Below are positions 20,011 to 28,570 of a DNA stretch of 64,000 bases, piece after piece; the stretch's first letter is position 1; every line of letters begins with the position of its first letter. Under the pieces are notes generated by a model. The model did not search any database. It saw only the letters and a list, made by a program, of their open reading frames with translations, and was not told the origin of the DNA. Source of the DNA: DASXSB01 sp036506275. GTDB taxonomy: Bacteria; Methylomirabilota; Methylomirabilia; Rokubacteriales; CSP1-6. The stretch lies in contig DASXSB010000148.1 of NCBI GenBank assembly GCA_036506275.1, forward strand, positions 30,000-93,999, read 5' to 3'. The position numbers were made by a program, and so were the translations under genes.

Positions 20011-21111
20011 ATGATTCCTCGGCGGAAGACGCGGCAGATCCGGCTCGGCAACATCGCGGTGGGCGGCGACGCCCCCATCACGGTGCAGTCGATGACGAAG
20101 ACCGACACGCGCGACGTGCAGGCCACGCTCCTCGAGATCTGGGCGCTGGAAGCCGCCGGCTGCGACATCGTCCGCTGCGCGGTGCCGGTGCGGGAGGCGG
20201 CCGAGAAGCTCGGCGAGATCAAGAAGCAGATCCGCATTCCGCTCGTGGCCGACGTCCACTTCAATTACAAGCTCGCCCTCATCGCGCTCGAGCAGGGCGT
20301 GGACGGCCTGCGCCTGAATCCCGGCAACATCGGCGGCAAGGGGTTCGTGATGGAGGTCGTCACCCTCGCCAAGGACAAGAAGATCCCGATCCGGATCGGC
20401 GTCAACGCGGGATCGCTGGAGAAAGATCTGCTCGCCAAGTACGGCGGACCCACGGCGGCGGGCATGGTGGAATCCGCGCTGCGGCACATCCACATCCTCG
20501 AAGACTGCAACTATCCCGAGATGAAAGTCTCGCTGAAAGCCTCCGATCCCGCCATGATGATCGAGGCCTACCGCGTGCTCGCCGACCAGGTCGACTATCC
20601 GTTCCACCTCGGGGTCACGGAAGCGGGCACGCCGGGGGTGGGGACGATCAAGTCCGCGGTCGGGCTCGGCGCCCTCCTCTCGCAGGGCATCGGCGACACG
20701 ATTCGCGTGTCGCTGTCCGCCGATCCCACCGAGGAGGTGCGGGTCGGCATCGATATTCTGAAATCGCTCGGGTTCCGCAAGGGCGGGCTCACGTTCGTCT
20801 CGTGCCCGTCGTGCGGACGCGCCGACGTGGACCTCGTCAAGCTCGCGCGCGAGGTCGAGGAAGAGTTCAAGGGCCTGAACGAAGAGATCCACATCGCGGT
20901 TATGGGGTGTGAGGTCAACGGGCCCGGGGAAGCGCGGGCGGCGGACATCGGGGTCGCCGGTGGGCGCGGGATCGGGCTCATCTTCAAGGGCGGCGAGGTC
21001 ATCCGGAAGGTGCCGGAGGCCGAGATCGTGCGCGCGATGCGGGAAGAAGTCGACAAGTTCGTCGCCGAGCGCAAGGTCGCGAAGGCGGCGGCCGTCGGTG
21101 GCGCCGACTGA
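20011..21111 (+). CDS. ispG: (E)-4-hydroxy-3-methylbut-2-enyl-diphosphate synthase
   Basis: Penultimate MEP-pathway enzyme: a [4Fe-4S] protein that reductively opens MEcPP to HMBPP, using electrons from ferredoxin or flavodoxin. 366 aa in the compact two-domain bacterial form. The TIM-barrel has V-Q-S-M-T-K-T-D-T, A-D-V-H-F and R-L-N-P-G-N-I-G. Cluster ligands are in C-P-S-C-G-R and in M-G-C-E-V-N-G-P-G-E-A. The ATG at 20011 follows GGTGAG closely. The stop overlaps a ferredoxin gene by TGATG, a likely partner. Confidence 0.97.
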   Translation: MIPRRKTRQIRLGNIAVGGDAPITVQSMTKTDTRDVQATLLEIWALEAAGCDIVRCAVPVREAAEKLGEIKKQIRIPLVADVHFNYKLALIALEQGVDGLRLNPGNIGGKGFVMEVVTLAKDKKIPIRIGVNAGSLEKDLLAKYGGPTAAGMVESALRHIHILEDCNYPEMKVSLKASDPAMMIEAYRVLADQVDYPFHLGVTEAGTPGVGTIKSAVGLGALLSQGIGDTIRVSLSADPTEEVRVGIDILKSLGFRKGGLTFVSCPSCGRADVDLVKLAREVEEEFKGLNEEIHIAVMGCEVNGPGEARAADIGVAGGRGIGLIFKGGEVIRKVPEAEIVRAMREEVDKFVAERKVAKAAAVGGAD

Positions 21112-21443
21112 TGGGCCAGTATCGCACCCACGTCTTCGTGTGCACGAGCGGGGAGACGTGTCCGACCCAGGGCAACGTCGAGCAGTTCGTGAAGTATCTC
21201 CGGGCCGAAGCGGCGAAGGCGGGGCTGAAGGACGACGTGCGCATCAACAAGGCGGGCTGCTTCTCGCAGTGCGGTCACGGCCCCATGTTCGTCGTCTACC
21301 CGGACGACGTCTGGTACGCGGGCGTGCAGGAGTCGGACTTGAAGGAGATCTTCGAGTCGCACATCGTGGGCGGCAAGCCCGTGGACCGGCTCCGCTACGA
21401 ACCCGGCGTGAAGGGCGCCAACAAGAAGAAGGACGCGACATAG
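21111..21443 (+). CDS. Thioredoxin-fold [2Fe-2S] ferredoxin
   Basis: A 110-aa protein of the (2Fe-2S) thioredoxin-like ferredoxin family (relatives of Shethna FeSI and of the NuoE C-terminal domain). Cluster Cys are C11 and C17 (C-T-S-G-E-T-C) and C50 and C54 (C-F-S-Q-C). P-M-F-V-V-Y-P-D and W-Y-A-G-V complete the family pattern. Its ATG overlaps the ispG stop by one base, so it is translated with ispG; electron donation to IspG is a reasonable inference but not shown by the sequence. Confidence 0.9.
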   Translation: MGQYRTHVFVCTSGETCPTQGNVEQFVKYLRAEAAKAGLKDDVRINKAGCFSQCGHGPMFVVYPDDVWYAGVQESDLKEIFESHIVGGKPVDRLRYEPGVKGANKKKDAT

Positions 21444-21462
21444 CGCGCCCCGCGCGCCCGCC

Positions 21463-23154
21463 ATGCGTTTCACGCGCTCGCTGATCCCCACGCTGCGCGA
21501 GGATCCCGCCGACGCGGAGGCGGTCAGCCATCGCCTCATGGTGCGGGCCGGCCTCGTGCGCCAGCTCGCGGCCGGCATCTACGTCTATCTCCCGATCGGG
21601 CGCCGTGTCATCGACAAGGTCAACGCGATCATCCGGGAGGAGATGAACGCGATCGGCGGCCAGGAGGTCAGCATGCCCGTCCTCCATCCCGCCGAGATCT
21701 GGCGGGAATCGGGGCGCTGGGACGCCATCGGCGACGAGATGTTCCGCCTGCGCGATCGCAACGGGCGCGACATGTGTCTCGGCATGACGCACGAGGAAGT
21801 GGTGGCGTGGCTGGCCGCCCGCGAGATCCGCTCCTACCGTGACCTCCCGCAGATCTGGTACCAGATCCAGACCAAGGAGCGCGACGAAGCGCGTCCGCGT
21901 TCGGGCGTGCTGCGCACGCGCGAGTTCTTGATGAAGGACTCCTACACGCTCGACCCCGACGTGGCCGCGCTCGAGCGATCGTACGCCGCGCACGAGGGCG
22001 CGTACCGGAAGATCTTCGATCGCTGCGGGCTCACGTATCACGTCGTGCAGTCCGACCCCGGGATGATGGGCGGGCTCGGCTCCCACGAGTTCATGGCGCC
22101 GAGCGCGGCCGGCGAGGACGAGATCGCGATCTGCGCGCAGTGCGGGTACGCCGCCAACGTCGAGCTGGCGCGCGGCACGCCGCCGGCGCCGTCGTTTCCG
22201 AGCTGGCGCCGGGAGGAGGTCCCGACGCCCGGTGCGCGCACGATCGCGGAGGTCTCGGCGCTGCTCGGCATCGATCCGCGCCTCACCATCAAGTCGCTCG
22301 TGTACGTGGCGCCCAAGGCCGGGCCCGTTCTCGCCCTCGTGCGCGGCGATCACGCGCTCCACGAGCGCAAGCTGATGCGCGCGCTCGGCGAGGAACCCCG
22401 CGCGGCGCATCCCGATGAGGTCCGTGCTGCGCTGGGCGCGCCCGTGGGGTCGATCGGGCCGCTCGGCGCCCGCGTGCCCGTGTTCGCGGACGAGGCGCTG
22501 CGCGAGGGCGTCTACGTCGTGGGCGCCAACCGCGAAGGCGTGCACGTGCGGGGCGTGCAACCCGGCCGCGACTTCGAGGCGCGCTTCGTCGATCTGCACA
22601 CGGTCGCCGCCGGAGAGGCGTGCCCCCAGTGCAAAGCGCCGCTCGTTGTGGAGCGCGTGATCGAGATCGGCAACATCTTCAAGCTCGGCACGAAATACTC
22701 GGTGCCGATGAACGCGACCTACCTCGACGAGGCCGGCCGCGCGCAGCCGATCGTGATGGGGAGCTACGGCATCGGCCCCGCGCGCATCGCGGGGGCGGCG
22801 GTGGAGCAGCGGAGCGACGCCGACGGCATCGTATGGCCGTGGAGTATCGCGCCCTTCCACGTCCACATCGTCCTCGTCAGTCAGCGCGATCCCGCCCAGG
22901 TGTCGGCGGCGGAGACACTTTATGCGGAATGCGAGCGCCAGGGCCTGGAGGCGCTGCTCGACGATCGCGACGAGCGGCCGGGCGTGAAGTTCAAGGATGC
23001 CGATCTCCTGGGCTTGCCCGTACGCGTCACCGTCGGCAACGCCCTCACCAAGGAAGGCGTGGTCGAGGTGCGGTCCCGCGCGACTAGGGCCGAACGTCGG
23101 GTGCCGCCGGGCGAGGTTATCGGAGCCATCCGGGAGCTCTCCGGCGTGGGGTAG
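21463..23154 (+). CDS. proS: Prolyl-tRNA synthetase, bacterial type with editing domain
   Basis: Class II synthetase of 563 aa charging tRNA-Pro. Motif 2 is R-S-G-V-L-R-T-R-E-F-L-M-K-D, and motif 3 is in G-S-Y-G-I-G-P-A-R. Between them (about residues 225-400) an inserted YbaK-like editing (INS) domain is present, with K-S-L-V-Y-V and L-V-R-G-D-H-A-L-H-E, so mischarged Ala-tRNA-Pro should be cleared in cis. The C-terminal anticodon-binding domain includes D-D-R-D-E-R-P-G-V-K-F-K-D-A-D. Follows the ferredoxin gene by 19 nt and is the last gene before a hairpin. Confidence 0.96.
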   Translation: MRFTRSLIPTLREDPADAEAVSHRLMVRAGLVRQLAAGIYVYLPIGRRVIDKVNAIIREEMNAIGGQEVSMPVLHPAEIWRESGRWDAIGDEMFRLRDRNGRDMCLGMTHEEVVAWLAAREIRSYRDLPQIWYQIQTKERDEARPRSGVLRTREFLMKDSYTLDPDVAALERSYAAHEGAYRKIFDRCGLTYHVVQSDPGMMGGLGSHEFMAPSAAGEDEIAICAQCGYAANVELARGTPPAPSFPSWRREEVPTPGARTIAEVSALLGIDPRLTIKSLVYVAPKAGPVLALVRGDHALHERKLMRALGEEPRAAHPDEVRAALGAPVGSIGPLGARVPVFADEALREGVYVVGANREGVHVRGVQPGRDFEARFVDLHTVAAGEACPQCKAPLVVERVIEIGNIFKLGTKYSVPMNATYLDEAGRAQPIVMGSYGIGPARIAGAAVEQRSDADGIVWPWSIAPFHVHIVLVSQRDPAQVSAAETLYAECERQGLEALLDDRDERPGVKFKDADLLGLPVRVTVGNALTKEGVVEVRSRATRAERRVPPGEVIGAIRELSGVG

Positions 23155-23156
23155 GC

Positions 23157-23185
23157 TTGCCACACGCGGAGTCACGTGCTAAATT
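23157..23185 (+). promoter_or_regulatory. Candidate promoter for rimP-nusA-infB transcript
   Basis: TTGCCA (23157-23162), 17 nt, TAAATT (23180-23185): 5/6 and 4/6 matches to consensus. It starts right at the proS end. A transcript initiated near 23192 would begin inside the left arm of the hairpin at 23190-23214. Confidence 0.5.
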
Positions 23186-23189
23186 CCTG

Positions 23190-23214
23190 AAAAAGTGGGC
23201 GTTGCCCACTTTTT
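23190..23214. terminator. Perfect hairpin with T-run after proS
   Basis: AAAAAGTGGGC (23190-23200) and GCCCACTTTTT (23204-23214) are perfectly complementary around GTT, and T's follow. This is a textbook intrinsic terminator for the rpsB-proS transcript, and nearly symmetric on both strands. It overlaps the predicted start site of the rimP promoter. Confidence 0.85.
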
Positions 23215-23282
23215 TGATTTTGTAATGTCGACGTGGGAGTGCTCCGAGGCCGGCGGCAGTGCGTGCCGGGGAGCGCACTGGA

Positions 23283-23747
23283 ATGAACGAAGAGGAACGG
23301 ATCGTCCGGATCGAGGAGGCCATCCTGCCCGTGCTGCGTGACCACGGCCTCGACCTCGTCGACCTGGAGTGGCGCGGCAGCCGTCCGCGCGGCGTCCTCC
23401 GCGTCTACGTCGACAAGCCGGGCGGTGTCGGAATTGGCGACTGCGAGCGCGCGAGCCGTGAGCTCGGCGACGTCCTCGACGTGAGCGGGCTCGTGGACGC
23501 CGCCTACGACCTGGAGGTCTCGTCGCCCGGCCTCGATCGGCAGCTTCGCAAGGACCGCGAGCTGCGGTGGGCGGTGGGCAAACCCGTGCGGTGCTGGCTG
23601 GCGGGGGGACAGGAGTTCCACGGCCGTCTGGCCGAAGTCGGCGCCGAGCGGCTCGTCCTCGAGCATGACGGGGAGCGGCAGGAGCTGCCGCGGGCATCGG
23701 TGACGAAGGCACGGCTCGACGTGGAGGTGCCCTGGCGGCGGGCATGA
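23283..23747 (+). CDS. rimP: Ribosome maturation factor RimP
   Basis: 30S assembly factor, 154 aa. N-terminal alpha/beta domain with L-D-L-V-D-L-E-W and L-R-V-Y-V-D-K-P-G-G-V, then D-C-E-R-A-S-R-E-L and the conserved L-E-V-S-S-P-G-L-D-R, followed by an SH3-like C-terminal barrel. Stands directly before nusA, as in most bacteria. Start at ATG 23283; an in-frame ATG at 23259 would add 8 residues. Confidence 0.95.
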   Translation: MNEEERIVRIEEAILPVLRDHGLDLVDLEWRGSRPRGVLRVYVDKPGGVGIGDCERASRELGDVLDVSGLVDAAYDLEVSSPGLDRQLRKDRELRWAVGKPVRCWLAGGQEFHGRLAEVGAERLVLEHDGERQELPRASVTKARLDVEVPWRRA

Positions 23748-23751
23748 AGGG

Positions 23752-25092
23752 ATGAATCGAGAGCTGATCAACGTGATCGAGCAGATCGGGCGGGAGAAGG
23801 GGATCAACTCGGAGATCCTTTTCGAGGCGCTGGAGTCTGCCCTCCTGTCGGCGTCGAAGAAGACGCAGGGAGCGCCCGACAACATTCGCATGCACCTCGA
23901 CCGAAAGACGGGCGTGCTGCGCGTCTACGGCCGGAAGAAAGTGGTGACGGAGGTCATCGACCGCAAGGTCGAGATCTCGCTCGACGAGGCCAAGGCGCTG
24001 AATCCCGACGCCGAGCTCGACGACGAGCTCGAGCAGGAACTGCCGCCCCAGGAGTTCGGCCGCATCGCGGCCCAGACCGCGAAGCAGGTCATCCTCCAGC
24101 GCGTGCGCGACGCCGAGCGCGAAGGAATTTACTCGGAGTTCGCGGGCAAGGAAGGACAGATCCTGCGCGGCGTCGTGCACCGGATCGAGAAGCGCAACGT
24201 CATCCTCGAGATCGGGAAGGCGGAGGCGATTCTCCCCGAGCGCGAGCAGATCCCGGGGGAACGCTACAACCCCGGCGATCGCGTGCGCGCATACGTTCTC
24301 GAAGTGCGCCGCACCGCGAAGGGGCCGCAGATCACGCTGTCCCGCACCCATCCCGGGTATCTCGCGCGGCTCTTCGAGACGGAGATCCCCGAGATCCAGG
24401 AAGGCATCGTACTCGTGAAGGCGACCGCGCGCGAGGCGGGCGAGCGCGCGAAGGTGGCGGTCGCGTCCACCAAGCGCGACGTGGATCCCATCGGCGCCTG
24501 CGTCGGTCTGCGCGGCACCCGCATCCAGGTCATCAGCCGCGAGCTGCGCGGCGAGAAGATCGACATCATCGAGTGGTCGCACGACCCCGCCACCTTCGTG
24601 GCGCGCGCTCTCTCGCCGGCCAAGGTGTCGTCGGTGGTCATCGAGGAAGCGGGGGAACCGGAAGCGCAGCCGGCCGCGCTCGTGGTGGTGGCCGACAACC
24701 AGCTCTCGCTCGCCATCGGAAAGAAGGGTCAGAACGCGCGGCTGGCGGCCAAGCTCACGGGGATGCGCATCGACATCAAGAGCGAGTCCGAGCTGGAGGT
24801 CGAGCGCGCCGAACGCGAGCGCGAGAACGAAGGCCGGGCCGCGCTCGCCCGTCTCCCCGACGTCACGCCCACCGTGCTCGACGCCCTCGTGGGGGCCGGC
24901 CTCGGATCGCCCGCCCAGGTCGTGACCGCGGGCGCGGAACGCCTGCGCGCGTTGCCCGAGATCGGCGAGCACGCGGACAAGATCTACGCGGGGGCCGAGG
25001 AGTGGATGGCTTCGCACCCCACGGCCACGGTGGCGGCGGGAGGATCGGACGCCACCACCACCGCCGCCCAGGAGACGCCGGATTCCGCGTGA
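23752..25092 (+). CDS. nusA: Transcription factor NusA
   Basis: RNA-polymerase-binding elongation, pausing and antitermination factor; 446 aa. N-terminal polymerase-binding domain (to ~130) begins N-R-E-L-I-N-V-I-E-Q-I. An S1 domain follows (G-V-V-H-R-I-E-K-R-N-V), then two KH domains with L-S-R-T-H-P-G-Y, G-A-C-V-G-L-R-G-T-R-I and L-A-I-G-K-K-G-Q-N-A-R-L-A. The C-terminus adds about 60 residues with a helix-hairpin-helix-like repeat (L-V-G-A-G-L-G-S), shorter than the two acidic repeats of E. coli NusA. GTGA overlap with ylxR. Confidence 0.97.
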   Translation: MNRELINVIEQIGREKGINSEILFEALESALLSASKKTQGAPDNIRMHLDRKTGVLRVYGRKKVVTEVIDRKVEISLDEAKALNPDAELDDELEQELPPQEFGRIAAQTAKQVILQRVRDAEREGIYSEFAGKEGQILRGVVHRIEKRNVILEIGKAEAILPEREQIPGERYNPGDRVRAYVLEVRRTAKGPQITLSRTHPGYLARLFETEIPEIQEGIVLVKATAREAGERAKVAVASTKRDVDPIGACVGLRGTRIQVISRELRGEKIDIIEWSHDPATFVARALSPAKVSSVVIEEAGEPEAQPAALVVVADNQLSLAIGKKGQNARLAAKLTGMRIDIKSESELEVERAERERENEGRAALARLPDVTPTVLDALVGAGLGSPAQVVTAGAERLRALPEIGEHADKIYAGAEEWMASHPTATVAAGGSDATTTAAQETPDSA

Positions 25093-25358
25093 AGGACGGG
25101 CCCGGTCGCACGTGTCTCGGATGTCGGCAGGTGAAGCCGAAACGGGAGCTGGCGCGTCTCGTGCGCGAGCCGAGCGGGATCGTGGTCCTCGACGTGGAAG
25201 GGATCGTCACGGGCCGGGGCGCTTATGTGTGCGCGGATACGCCGTGCGTGGAGCGCGCCCTCTCGCGCGCTCGCCTCACGCACGCTTTTCGGAGACCATG
25301 TGAGGCTGGGCCCGGCCTGGCTGAAGAGGTGAGGAGACTGTGGCAGCGGCGAAAGTGA
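25089..25358 (+). CDS. ylxR: YlxR/RnpM-family nucleic-acid-binding protein
   Basis: An 89-aa protein of the DUF448 family, found between nusA and infB across bacteria. In Bacillus the homologue (RnpM) modulates RNase P. The hallmark R-T-C-L-G-C-R is at residues 7-13, with K-R-E-L-A-R-L-V-R, then G-R-G-A-Y-V-C and the basic R-A-R-L-T-H-A-F. GTG start overlaps nusA by four bases, and its end overlaps infB by 19 nt. Confidence 0.92.
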   Translation: MKDGPGRTCLGCRQVKPKRELARLVREPSGIVVLDVEGIVTGRGAYVCADTPCVERALSRARLTHAFRRPCEAGPGLAEEVRRLWQRRK

Positions 25359-27913
25359 AGGTCATCGAGCTCGCCAAGGAGCTGGGCGTCACCAGCAAGG
25401 ACTTGATGGTGGCGGCGGAGGAGATGGGGCACAAGGGCGTCCGCGCCATGACTCCTCTCGACACGACGCTCGCGAACGCGTTGCGCGTGAAGCTCGGGAA
25501 GGGACGAGAGCTTCCCGAGGAGCCCAAGCCGAAGCGCGCGCCCAAGAAGGCGGCGGTGTCGGCGGACGGCGCTGTCGATGGCGCCGAGGGCGCGAAGAAG
25601 CCGGCCCGCACGCGCAAGGCGAAAGCGGTCGAGCTCGACGAGGCGCCGGTGGAAGTGAAGCCGGCGGCGACGATCGTCAAGCCAAAGCCCGTCTCGCCCT
25701 CGGATCTCCCCACGGAGCCGCCGGTCGTCACCAAGCGCGAGCCCGAAGTCATCGTCCCCGAACCCGTCGCCCCCGTGGTGCCGCCTCCGCTTCCCGTGGA
25801 GCCTCCGGTCCCGCTGCAGCCCGCGGCCACCGCGCCGCCCGCACCGCCGGCGCCGGCGGCACCGAAGAAGCCCGAGCCGAAGATCGTCCCCTTCCGGCCC
25901 ATCGAGCGACCGGCGCCGTCCCCGACGCGGCCCTCGCGCCAGCCGACCGGACCGTTCTCGCAGCCGCGCGTCACGATGGCGCCGCGCCGTCCCGGGCCGC
26001 CGCCCGCGGCGCCGCGTCCGGCCGCTCCCGCGCCGGCGGCGGCGGGCCCGACCGCTCCGGCTGCCGCTCCCGCGCGCCCGGCGGAGCCGACCACCCCGCG
26101 CGTGCCCGTGACGGCGGCCGCCGCCGCGCCCGTGGTGGAGACGCCGCCGGCACCGCCCGTCGAGATCAAGCGCGAGCTCATCCGCGTGCCGGAGTCGGTG
26201 ACGGTGGCGGAGCTGGCCGAGAAGATGCGCCGCAAGTCGGGCGAGGTGATCAAGGCGCTCCTGGAGCTCGGCGTGATGGCGACCGTGAACGAGCTTCTCG
26301 ATCCCACCGCCGCCAAGCTCGTCGCCGACAAGTTCCATTTCGACGTCGAGGTGCGCTCGATGGAGGGCGACCTCGTCGACGAAGAGGACCTCGATCCTTC
26401 CCAGCTCGCCCTGCGCCCGCCCGTGGTGACCGTGATGGGTCACGTCGACCATGGCAAGACCTCGCTCCTCGACGCCATCCGGCGCACGAAGGTGGCGGAA
26501 AAGGAGTTCGGCGGGATCACGCAGCACATCGGCGCCTACCAGGTGATGACGTCGCACGGGAAGGTGACGTTCCTCGATACCCCCGGCCACGAGGCGTTCA
26601 CGGCCATGCGGGCGCGCGGCGCGCAGGCGACCGACATCGTCATCCTCGTGGTGGCGGCCGACGACGGCGTGATGCCGCAGACGGTGGAGGCGGTGAACCA
26701 CGCCCGCGCCGCCAACGTCCCGATCATCGTCGCCGTCAACAAGATCGACAAGCCGGAATCCGACGCCGACCGCGTCAAGCGCGAGCTCGCCAACCTCGGC
26801 CTCGTGCCGGAGGAATGGGGCGGGCAGACGATCTACGTGCCGACGTCGGCCAAGAAAGGCACCGGCATCGACCAGCTCCTGGAGATGACCGCGCTCCAGG
26901 CCGAAATCCTCGAGCTGAAGGCCAACGCCAACCGGGCCGCCAAGGGCGTCATCATCGAGAGCCGGCTCGATCGCGGCCGCGGCGCCGTCGCCACCGCCCT
27001 CATCCAGAACGGGACGCTGAAGGAAGGCGATGCGGTGGTGGTGGGCGCGCAGTCGGGGCGTATCCGCGCTCTCATCGACGCCACCGGCAAGAAGGTCCGC
27101 AACGCCGGTCCCTCGGATCCGGTGGAGGTCCTCGGCCTGAGCGGGGTGCCGTCGGCGGGGGACGTGCTCATCGCGGTTTCCGACGAGCGCAAGGCGCGAC
27201 AGATCGCGGCCATGCGCATGGAAAAGGACAAGGCGAAGGCGAAAGCGCCCACGCGCATCACGCTGGAGGGACTGAGCAAGCAGATCCAGACGGGCGAGGT
27301 GAAGGAGCTCCGGCTCATCCTCAAGGCGGACGTCCAGGGCTCGGAGGAGGCGCTCACGGAGTCGCTGGAGCGGCTCTCCACCGAAGAGGTCAAGCTCAAG
27401 GTCATCCACGGCTCCGTGGGCGCGATCAACGAGAGCGACGTCATGCTCGCGTCCGCGTCCAACGCCATCGTCCTCGGCTTCAACGTGAAGGCGGAGCCGA
27501 AGGCGGCCGCCCAGGCGCAGGCGAACGGCGTCGATCTGCGTCACTACAACGTCATCTACGAGGCGATCAACGACCTCAAGGCCGCGCTCGCCGGCATGTT
27601 GCGGCCGGAGATCCGGGAGACGATCCTCGGCCACGCGCAGGTGCGTCAGATCTTCGTGATCTCGAAGCTGGGACCGATCGCCGGCTCCTACGTGCAGGAC
27701 GGTAAGATCGTCCGCAACGCGCGGGCGCGCGTGCGCCGCGGCGACGAGGTGTTCGGGGAGGGGACGGTCGGCTCGCTGAAGCGCTTCAAGGACGACGTGC
27801 GCGAGGTGCTCGCGGGGCTCGAGTGCGGCATCGGCGTGAACGGGGTGAACGGGGTCCAGGCCGGCGATCTCATCGAGGTGTTCACGACCGAAGAAGTCGC
27901 GCGCACCCTCTAG
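25340..27913 (+). CDS. infB: Translation initiation factor IF-2
   Basis: GTPase that brings fMet-tRNA to the 30S subunit and promotes subunit joining; 857 aa. An IF2-N module is at 1-~55, then a Pro/Ala-rich linker of about 210 residues (unstructured, low complexity), a second IF2-N module (S-V-T-V-A-E-L-A-E-K-M), and the G domain with G-H-V-D-H-G-K-T (about residue 368), D-T-P-G-H-E-A-F and N-K-I-D. Beta-barrel and C-terminal fMet-binding domains follow to the end. GTG start with GAGGAG just upstream, inside the end of ylxR. Confidence 0.97.
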   Translation: MAAAKVKVIELAKELGVTSKDLMVAAEEMGHKGVRAMTPLDTTLANALRVKLGKGRELPEEPKPKRAPKKAAVSADGAVDGAEGAKKPARTRKAKAVELDEAPVEVKPAATIVKPKPVSPSDLPTEPPVVTKREPEVIVPEPVAPVVPPPLPVEPPVPLQPAATAPPAPPAPAAPKKPEPKIVPFRPIERPAPSPTRPSRQPTGPFSQPRVTMAPRRPGPPPAAPRPAAPAPAAAGPTAPAAAPARPAEPTTPRVPVTAAAAAPVVETPPAPPVEIKRELIRVPESVTVAELAEKMRRKSGEVIKALLELGVMATVNELLDPTAAKLVADKFHFDVEVRSMEGDLVDEEDLDPSQLALRPPVVTVMGHVDHGKTSLLDAIRRTKVAEKEFGGITQHIGAYQVMTSHGKVTFLDTPGHEAFTAMRARGAQATDIVILVVAADDGVMPQTVEAVNHARAANVPIIVAVNKIDKPESDADRVKRELANLGLVPEEWGGQTIYVPTSAKKGTGIDQLLEMTALQAEILELKANANRAAKGVIIESRLDRGRGAVATALIQNGTLKEGDAVVVGAQSGRIRALIDATGKKVRNAGPSDPVEVLGLSGVPSAGDVLIAVSDERKARQIAAMRMEKDKAKAKAPTRITLEGLSKQIQTGEVKELRLILKADVQGSEEALTESLERLSTEEVKLKVIHGSVGAINESDVMLASASNAIVLGFNVKAEPKAAAQAQANGVDLRHYNVIYEAINDLKAALAGMLRPEIRETILGHAQVRQIFVISKLGPIAGSYVQDGKIVRNARARVRRGDEVFGEGTVGSLKRFKDDVREVLAGLECGIGVNGVNGVQAGDLIEVFTTEEVARTL

Positions 27914-27929
27914 CCCGCGGCTACCGGCG

Positions 27930-28220
27930 GTGGCGACCGCTCGCGTCGCGCTCGGTCTCGTGGAGCTCCACCTGCCCGACGTGGACTCGCTCAAGGGCAA
28001 GCGCCACGTCCTCAAGGGCCTGAAGGAGCGCGTGCGCGCGCGCTTCGAGTGCTCGGTGGCCGAGGTGGATCATCAAGACGTGTGGCAGCGCGCCACCCTC
28101 GCCGTCGCCTACGTCTCCTCCGACGCGCGGCACGCCAACGAGGTGGTGTCCAAGGCGATGGATTTCATCGAGGACCACGTCGAGGGAATGGTCATCGACA
28201 GCTCCGTGGAGATTCTCTGA
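27930..28220 (+). CDS. ylxP: YlxP-like DUF503 protein
   Basis: A 96-aa protein of the DUF503 family, usually found between infB and rbfA. It shows V-E-L-H-L-P-D-V-D-S-L-K-G-K-R near the N-terminus and V-A-E-V-D-H-Q-D-x-W-Q-R in the middle, both characteristic. The family's role is not established, but its location implies ribosome assembly or translation. Translationally joined to rbfA by TGATG. Confidence 0.9.
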   Translation: MATARVALGLVELHLPDVDSLKGKRHVLKGLKERVRARFECSVAEVDHQDVWQRATLAVAYVSSDARHANEVVSKAMDFIEDHVEGMVIDSSVEIL

Positions 28221-28567
28221 TGCAGGGAAAGCGGCTGGACCGGGTGAATCAGCTCATCAAGGAGGAAATCTCGACGCTGCTCCAGCGCGAGCTCAAGGAT
28301 CCGCGACTCGGCTTCGTCACCGTCACCGAGGTGGAGACGACGAAGGACCTTCGCACCGCCAAGGTCTATGTCTCCGTGCTCGGCGGCGACACGCAGTGGG
28401 CGGCGTCGCTGGCCGCCCTCGAGAGCGCGCGCGGCTTCATCCGCAACTGGCTGCGCCAGAACCTCGACCTGCGCGTGACACCCACGCTCGAGTTCCGCGC
28501 GGACCGGTCCATGGAGCACGCCGCCCACATCCAGGCGCTCCTGAAGCGCCTCAACACCGGTACCTAG
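28220..28567 (+). CDS. rbfA: Ribosome-binding factor A
   Basis: 30S maturation factor with a single KH-like domain, 115 aa. Shows R-V-N-Q-L-I-K-E-E-I-S at the start, L-K-D-P-R-L-G-F-V-T-V-T-E-V, and the K-V-Y-V-S-V-L strand, with L-R-V-T-P-T-L-E-F-R near the end. Position in infB-ylxP-rbfA is standard. Confidence 0.96.
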   Translation: MQGKRLDRVNQLIKEEISTLLQRELKDPRLGFVTVTEVETTKDLRTAKVYVSVLGGDTQWAASLAALESARGFIRNWLRQNLDLRVTPTLEFRADRSMEHAAHIQALLKRLNTGT

Positions 28568-28570
28568 CGC

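Noticed and set aside
23155..23282. A tRNA or other small RNA gene in the gap between proS and rimP, as near metY in some bacteria.
   Set aside because: No cloverleaf or T-loop consensus was found; the gap is accounted for by a promoter and a terminator hairpin.
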